From Pseudomonas sp. B28(2017) (GTDB lineage: Bacteria > Pseudomonadota > Gammaproteobacteria > Pseudomonadales > Pseudomonadaceae), in the NCBI RefSeq assembly GCF_002113025.1, contig NZ_NEJH01000005.1:62001-126000 (forward strand): a stretch of DNA of 64,000 nucleotides, given 5' to 3'. A program made the position numbers and the translations under genes. Positions within the stretch are counted from its first letter, which is position 1. Each line of letters starts with the position of its first letter. Shown in pieces: positions 55,886 to 64,000 of this stretch. The notes beneath the pieces were generated by a model. That model was given only the letters and a program-made list of their open reading frames with translations, made no database searches and was not told the origin of the DNA.

Positions 55886-56998
55886 ATGGAACGCATCGAT
55901 CATGCTTTGCCATGGAGCCACCTGGGCAGCGAGCGCCGGATTTCGGTGTTCCGCTTCGGCAGTGGTGAGCGCAAGGCCTACATCCAGGCCAGCCTCCATG
56001 CCGATGAGCTGCCAGGCATGCGCACAGCGTTCGAGCTGAAAAAGCGTCTGGCCGAACTCGAAGCCGGTGGCTTGCTCAACGGTGTGATCGAGCTGGTGCC
56101 GGTGGCCAATCCCCTGGGCCTCGGTCAACTGCTTCAGGGCAATCATCAGGGGCGTTTCGAGGCGGGCAGCGGCAAGAACTTCAACCGCGATTTCGTCGAG
56201 TTGAGCGCGCCGGTTGCGGCTGCGCTGGCAGAGAGTCTGGGTGATGATCCGCATGCCAACATTCGCCTGATCCGTCAGGCGATGGCTGATCATCTGGCCG
56301 CATTGCCGGAGGCGAGCAGCCAGTTGCAAGGCATGCAGCGCGTCCTGCTCAGCCACGCCTGCACCGCCGATGTCGTGCTGGACCTGCATTGCGATGCTGA
56401 AGCGGCGCTGCACATGTATGCCTTGCCGCAGCACTGGCCGCAGTGGCGTTCGCTGGCTGCGCACCTGAATGTGCGAGTCGGTCTGCTGGCGGAGGATTCC
56501 GGCGGCAGTTCGTTCGACGAGGCGTGTTCGTTGCCGTGGTTGCGTCTGTCGCGTCTGTTCCCGGATGCGAAGATTCCGCTGGCCTGTCTGGCAACTACCA
56601 TTGAATTAGGGGGCCAGGCCGACACCGGTCGCTTTGATGCCTGCGCCCACGCCGAAGGCATTCTGGCGTTCCTCGCCGAGCAAGGCCTGATCGGCGGTGA
56701 ATGGCCGAAACCTGCGCAAGAGCCTTGCGAAGGCATGCCGTTCGAAGGCACTGAGTTGTTGTTGGCACCACACCCCGGTGTGGTGAGTTTCCTGCGCAAA
56801 CCCGGTGAGTGGGTTGAAGCGGGCGACGAGATTTTTGAAGTGATCGATCCGTTGGCGGATCGGGTCAGCACGGTGTGTGCTGGTACGTCCGGGGTGCTGT
56901 TTGCCATTGAACGGCTGCGTTATGCCCAACCCGGTTTCTGGCTGGCCAAGGTGGCGGGGCGCGAAGCGCTGCGTCACGGGCGCTTGCTCAACGACTGA
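55886..56998 (+). CDS. aotO: Succinylglutamate desuccinylase/aspartoacylase family protein
   Basis: 370 residues. Zn-carboxypeptidase-like fold of the AstE/AspA family: SLHADELPG gives the H-x-x-E zinc pair and DLHCD the second His; GKNFNRDF is the substrate loop with Arg. AotO is part of the Pseudomonas aot operon but is not needed for transport; a deacylase role on an arginine-derived compound is inferred. Position between permease and ATPase genes is the usual one. Confidence 0.9.
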   Translation: MERIDHALPWSHLGSERRISVFRFGSGERKAYIQASLHADELPGMRTAFELKKRLAELEAGGLLNGVIELVPVANPLGLGQLLQGNHQGRFEAGSGKNFNRDFVELSAPVAAALAESLGDDPHANIRLIRQAMADHLAALPEASSQLQGMQRVLLSHACTADVVLDLHCDAEAALHMYALPQHWPQWRSLAAHLNVRVGLLAEDSGGSSFDEACSLPWLRLSRLFPDAKIPLACLATTIELGGQADTGRFDACAHAEGILAFLAEQGLIGGEWPKPAQEPCEGMPFEGTELLLAPHPGVVSFLRKPGEWVEAGDEIFEVIDPLADRVSTVCAGTSGVLFAIERLRYAQPGFWLAKVAGREALRHGRLLND

Positions 56999-57025
56999 CT
57001 GACTGTTTTTGTGAGAACCGACCGC

Positions 57026-57790
57026 ATGTACAAACTTGAAGTCCAAGACCTGCATAAACGCTATGGCAGTCACGAAGTGCTCAAGGGTGTGTCCCTGAAA
57101 GCGGCAGCCGGCGATGTGATCAGCATCATCGGCTCCAGTGGCTCCGGCAAAAGTACCTTCCTGCGTTGCATCAACCTGCTTGAGCAGCCGCACGCGGGCA
57201 AGATCCTGCTCAACAACGAAGAGTTGAAGCTGGTGGCGAACAAGGATGGCGCGCTGAAGGCGGCTGATCCGAAACAGCTGCAACGCATGCGTTCGCGCCT
57301 GTCGATGGTGTTCCAGCATTTCAACCTGTGGTCGCACATGACCGCGCTGGAAAACATCATGGAAGCACCGGTGCACGTGCTGGGCGTGTCCAAGGCTGAA
57401 GCACGCGAGAAAGCCGAACACTACCTGAACAAGGTGGGCGTGGCGCATCGCAAGGACGCCTACCCTGGCCACATGTCCGGCGGCGAACAGCAGCGCGTGG
57501 CGATTGCCCGTGCGCTGGCGATGGAACCGGAAGTGATGTTGTTCGACGAGCCGACCTCGGCGCTGGACCCGGAGCTGGTTGGCGACGTGTTGAAAGTCAT
57601 GCAGTCCCTGGCCCAGGAAGGCCGGACCATGGTGGTGGTGACGCACGAAATGGGCTTCGCTCGTGAAGTGTCGAACCAGTTGGTATTCCTGCACAAAGGT
57701 CTGGTCGAAGAAAGCGGCAACCCGCGCGAAGTGCTGGTGAACCCGCAATCCGAGCGTCTGCAGCAATTCCTCTCGGGTAGCCTGAAGTAA
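57026..57790 (+). CDS. aotP: Arginine/ornithine ABC importer ATPase
   Basis: 254 residues from the ATG at 57026. Walker A GSSGSGKST, signature MSGGEQQRVAIARALA, Walker B VMLFDEPTSALDPE and the switch His in VVVTHEMGF. It energises AotQM. Last importer gene; a stem-loop separates it from argR. Confidence 0.95.
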   Translation: MYKLEVQDLHKRYGSHEVLKGVSLKAAAGDVISIIGSSGSGKSTFLRCINLLEQPHAGKILLNNEELKLVANKDGALKAADPKQLQRMRSRLSMVFQHFNLWSHMTALENIMEAPVHVLGVSKAEAREKAEHYLNKVGVAHRKDAYPGHMSGGEQQRVAIARALAMEPEVMLFDEPTSALDPELVGDVLKVMQSLAQEGRTMVVVTHEMGFAREVSNQLVFLHKGLVEESGNPREVLVNPQSERLQQFLSGSLK

Positions 57791-57805
57791 TCGCTCCTGT
57801 TACGC

Positions 57806-57852
57806 ACCAAATTAGGCCATGCTGCGCAGCGCGCCAGATGGTCTAATTTGGT
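57806..57852 (+). other. Long stem-loop between aotP and argR
   Basis: ACCAAATTAGGCCAT and ATGGTCTAATTTGGT pair almost perfectly (one G-T), around a loop that itself contains GCTGCGCAGC. There is no T-run after it, so it is either a processing/stability element or a bypassable pause, not a classic terminator. Confidence 0.6.
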
Positions 57853-57903
57853 TGCAGCCGCTTTTGGCTTCTAACACTGTTCTTCGCTTCGGATCGCTCG
57901 CCC

Positions 57904-58884
57904 ATGACTGCCCATCGAATTGGTTTCCTGATTTGGCCCAGCACTAAAGCACTGACGCTTGCGCTGGCTGAGGAGGCCTTGCGTGTTGCCCAGCGTGTGC
58001 ATCCGGACGTTGTCTACGAACTGTCGTTCTTGCAGGCCGAACTGCCAACCGAAAGTGCCTGGCAACTGCCCGGCGAACCCTGGAGTGGCAAGCTCGAGAA
58101 TTTCCAGAAGCTGTTCCTGCTCGCTGACGAACCACCGGCCACACTGGCGCCGGCGCTCAGCAGTGCGCTCAAACAACTGGTGCGTGCCGGTTGTGTGATC
58201 GGCGGTCTGTCGGCCGGCGTCTATCCATTGGCGCAGCTTGGTTTGCTCGACGGTTATCGTGCGGCGGTGCACTGGCGGTGGCAGGACGATTTCGCCGAGC
58301 GCTTCCCGAAAGTCATCGCCACCAGTCACCTGTTCGACTGGGATCGCGATCGCCTGACCGCGTGCGGCGGCATGTCGGTGCTCGATTTGCTGCTGGCGGT
58401 GTTGGCTCGTGATCACGGTGCGGAACTGGCTGGGGCGGTGTCGGAAGAGTTGGTGGTCGAGCGCATCCGCGAAGGTGGTGAGCGCCAGCGCATTCCGTTG
58501 CAGAACCGCCTCGGTTCCAGCCATCCGAAGCTGACTCAAGCCGTGTTGCTGATGGAAGCCAACATCGAAGAGCCGCTGACCACCGACGAAATCGCCCAGC
58601 ACGTGTGCGTGTCCCGTCGACAACTGGAGCGGATTTTCAAGCAATACCTCAACCGTGTGCCGAGCCAGTATTACCTGGAGCTGCGCCTGAACAAGGCCCG
58701 GCAGATGCTGATGCAAACCAGCAAGTCGATCATCCAGATCGGCCTGTCCTGTGGCTTTTCCTCGGGGCCGCATTTCTCCAGCGCCTATCGCAATTTCTTC
58801 GGTGCCACGCCGCGGGAAGATCGCAACCAGCGGCGTAGCAGCAGCCCGTTCGAATTGTCGTCGGTACCGCCGGAACGCAGTTAA
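57904..58884 (+). CDS. argR: Arginine-responsive AraC/XylS-family regulator
   Basis: 326 residues. The N-terminal domain is DJ-1/PfpI-like (GFLIWPSTKALTLALAEEAL start, then VIGGLSAGVYPLA where the nucleophile Cys of true proteases is Ser); the C-terminal AraC double HTH is at about 220-315 (EIAQHVCVSRRQLERIFKQY and IGLSCGFSSGPHFSSAYRNF). Pseudomonas ArgR senses arginine, activates catabolic genes such as aot and aru, and represses biosynthetic ones. It is the last gene of the aot unit and has half-sites near aotJ and aruC. Confidence 0.95.
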   Translation: MTAHRIGFLIWPSTKALTLALAEEALRVAQRVHPDVVYELSFLQAELPTESAWQLPGEPWSGKLENFQKLFLLADEPPATLAPALSSALKQLVRAGCVIGGLSAGVYPLAQLGLLDGYRAAVHWRWQDDFAERFPKVIATSHLFDWDRDRLTACGGMSVLDLLLAVLARDHGAELAGAVSEELVVERIREGGERQRIPLQNRLGSSHPKLTQAVLLMEANIEEPLTTDEIAQHVCVSRRQLERIFKQYLNRVPSQYYLELRLNKARQMLMQTSKSIIQIGLSCGFSSGPHFSSAYRNFFGATPREDRNQRRSSSPFELSSVPPERS

Positions 58885-59090
58885 CCCTCGGCTGACAAGA
58901 GGCGTGGGCTGAGGGCTCATGACCTGCTCGAGGGTTTGTTGAATTTCTATCTTTGTACATTGGCATCGTGCCAATCCTTGGGCGCTGAACAATGCCCAGG
59001 CAAATCCGCGCGCGATGATAAAGGTGCGGCGCAGGGTCAGAGCGCGAGCCGGTTCGGCAAATCTAATCCTGGCAACCCTGCCGTTAACCT
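58885..59090. other. Gap between argR and the aruC control region
   Basis: The first half of the 387-base argR-aruC gap. I see no gene or clear signal. Confidence 0.4.
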
Positions 59091-59142
59091 TGTCGGACAG
59101 TTAAACTGCGCCTTTGCGACCCTATATGTCGCATTGCCGTAA
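59091..59142 (+). promoter_or_regulatory. Candidate ArgR site of the aru operon
   Basis: TGTCGGACAGTTAAAC (59091-59106) and TGTCGCATTGCCGTAA (59127-59142) are direct repeats; the second fits TGTCGC-N8-AA exactly. It lies 130 bases before aruC. Confidence 0.6.
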
Positions 59143-59172
59143 ACCCGGGAAAATCCGGGGTTTGCGCTATAA

Positions 59173-60492
<1,320 letters not shown>

Positions 60493-60499
60493 TAGACCC

Positions 60500-60537
60500 T
60501 TCGACGCCTGATCTTTCAGGCGTCGAACCGAATTTTT
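60500..60537 (+). terminator. Possible attenuating hairpin after aruC
   Basis: TTCGACGCCTGA and its exact inverse, 4-base loop; T5 follows 6 bases later, so termination would be partial at best. Confidence 0.5.
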
Positions 60538-60556
60538 ATGCCGGGCCCGCTTTTTA

Positions 60557-60584
60557 TGTGGGAGCGAGCCTGCTCGCTCCCACA
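60557..60584. repeat. REP palindrome between aruC and aruF
   Basis: A perfect 13-base-arm TGTGGGAGCGAGC palindrome in the intercistronic gap. Confidence 0.82.
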
Positions 60585-60630
60585 AGGGCCCGGTTATTTT
60601 TCCTCAAGAGTTTTAGAAAGGAGTGACACC

Positions 60631-61650
60631 ATGCTGGTGATGCGCCCCGCGCAAATGGCTGATCTGGGCGAGGTACAGCGTCTGGCTGCGGACAGTCCGA
60701 TTGGTGTCACTTCCTTGCCGGATGACGTTGAGCGCCTGAGCGACAAGATCGCGGCAAGCGAAGCCTCGTTCGCCGCCGAAGTGAGCTTCAACGGAGAGGA
60801 AAGCTATTTCTTCGTCCTTGAAGACTCTGCCACCGGCAAACTGGTCGGTTGCTCGGCCATCGTGGCGTCCGCCGGTTACTCCGAGCCGTTCTACAGCTTC
60901 CGCAACGAAACGTTCGTGCACGCTTCCCGCGAGCTGAAGATTCACAACAAGATCCACGTGCTCTCGCAGTGTCACGACCTGACCGGCAACAGCTTGCTGA
61001 CCAGTTTCTACGTGCAGCGCGATCTGGTGGGTTCGCCGTGGTCGGAACTCAATTCCCGTGGCCGTTTGCTATTCGTGGCCAGCCATCCGGAGCGTTTTGC
61101 CGATTCCGTGGTGACCGAGATCGTCGGTTACAGCGATGAAAACGGCGACTCGCCATTCTGGGACGCCATCGGCCGCAACTTTTTCGACCTCAACTACGCT
61201 GAAGCCGAGCGTCTGTGCGGCCTGAAGAGCCGTACGTTCCTCGCCGAACTGATGCCGCACTACCCGATCTACGTGCCCCTGCTGCCGGACTCCGCGCAAG
61301 AAGCGATGGGCCAGGTACACCCGCGGGCGCAGATCACCTTCGACATCCTGATGCGCGAAGGCTTCGAGACCGATCACTACATCGACATTTTCGATGGCGG
61401 CCCGACCCTGCATGCCCGTGTCTCGGGGATCCGTTCGATCGCCCAGAGCCGTGTGGTGCCGGTGAAGATCGGCGAGCCGGTCAAAGGTGTCGGTCGCCAG
61501 TATCTGGTCGCCAATGCCCAGTTGCAGGACTACCGCGCCGTCATGCTCGAGCTTGACTACGCGCCGGGTAAACCGGTGACCCTGGACCTGGAAGCGGCCG
61601 AAGCCCTGGGTGTCGGTGAAGGTGCCAGCGTGCGCCTGGTAGCGGTTTGA
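60631..61650 (+). CDS. aruF: Arginine N-succinyltransferase, alpha subunit
   Basis: 339 residues from the ATG at 60631 (AGGAG upstream); the frame extends 31 codons back through the REP and is not coding there. AstA/AruF family: MLVMRPAQMADLGEVQRLA start, GRLLFVASHPERF and DYIDIFDGGPTLHAR-like stretches. With AruG it transfers succinyl from succinyl-CoA to arginine, and in Pseudomonas also to ornithine. Similar in sequence to AruG, from an ancient duplication. Confidence 0.95.
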   Translation: MLVMRPAQMADLGEVQRLAADSPIGVTSLPDDVERLSDKIAASEASFAAEVSFNGEESYFFVLEDSATGKLVGCSAIVASAGYSEPFYSFRNETFVHASRELKIHNKIHVLSQCHDLTGNSLLTSFYVQRDLVGSPWSELNSRGRLLFVASHPERFADSVVTEIVGYSDENGDSPFWDAIGRNFFDLNYAEAERLCGLKSRTFLAELMPHYPIYVPLLPDSAQEAMGQVHPRAQITFDILMREGFETDHYIDIFDGGPTLHARVSGIRSIAQSRVVPVKIGEPVKGVGRQYLVANAQLQDYRAVMLELDYAPGKPVTLDLEAAEALGVGEGASVRLVAV

Positions 61651-61734
61651 CGCCTGCTCTGATCGCCAGAGAGTTTTGCCTAGAAAGCAGCGAAGTTTCA
61701 CGGGTGGCGCAAGCGGCCCGTTTGAGGAGATAGC

Positions 61735-64000
<2,266 letters not shown>

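Overview
The window looks like a chromosomal segment of a Pseudomonas from the P. fluorescens species complex. The evidence is the GC-rich, C/G-ending codon use, the many REP/REPIN palindromes (TGTGGGAGCGAG type) between genes, the aotJQMOP-argR-aruCFGD arginine cluster in its Pseudomonas order, and Pseudomonas-typical families (DUF2790, PepSY, gluconate gntR-K-P, PitA, AlaC). No tRNA, rRNA or CRISPR array was seen.

Layout. 1-3.2 kb: end of a betaine-type ABC binding protein, a soluble two-PAS chemoreceptor and a glutathione transferase. 3.2-6.5 kb: gluconate module (gntR, gntK, gntP) with three near-identical GntR boxes and a Crc/Hfq CA motif in front of gntP. 6.5-15.8 kb: core and regulatory genes (alaC, LysE exporter, two GNATs, an ECF42 sigma factor with its DGPF and NTF2-like partners and a candidate ECF42 promoter, LysR/PACE and SDR/LysR divergent pairs). 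15.9-24.7 kb: a coupled 2OG-oxygenase/TylF-type methyltransferase pair, PitA, ZntB-like transporter, an MCP, PepSY protein and a GlpQ-like phosphodiesterase. 24.8-32.2 kb: a CTP-synthase-like amidotransferase plus ABM monooxygenase, LysR, TetR plus metallo-hydrolase, an XRE regulator, a Cys/His-cluster protein of unknown function and a SulP anion transporter.

32.2-48 kb is accessory DNA. It opens with an unusual 1167-residue protein joining a PlcC-type phosphoesterase, a degenerate alpha/beta-hydrolase-like segment and a caspase-like protease. Its last 264 bp are duplicated 836 bp further on, bracketing an inserted hexapeptide acyltransferase gene. Remnants follow (an orphan Phd antitoxin with a six-codon toxin stub, a BRO-N gene broken by an amber codon). 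Then comes a five-gene, fully overlapping operon: Z1-domain P-loop ATPase, PD-(D/E)XK nuclease (DUF4420-like), MORC/MutL-like GHKL ATPase and two proteins I cannot assign. Beside it lie a Vsr endonuclease and a divergent cytosine-5 DNA methyltransferase. Together they look like a restriction or anti-phage system.

48-64 kb returns to core genome: nrdB without nrdA nearby, two small secreted proteins, acs, then the arginine/ornithine importer aotJQMOP, its regulator argR and the arginine succinyltransferase pathway aruC, aruF, aruG and aruD (cut by the window end). Importer and pathway share ArgR control: uptake feeds AruF/G succinylation, AruC transamination and AruD oxidation.
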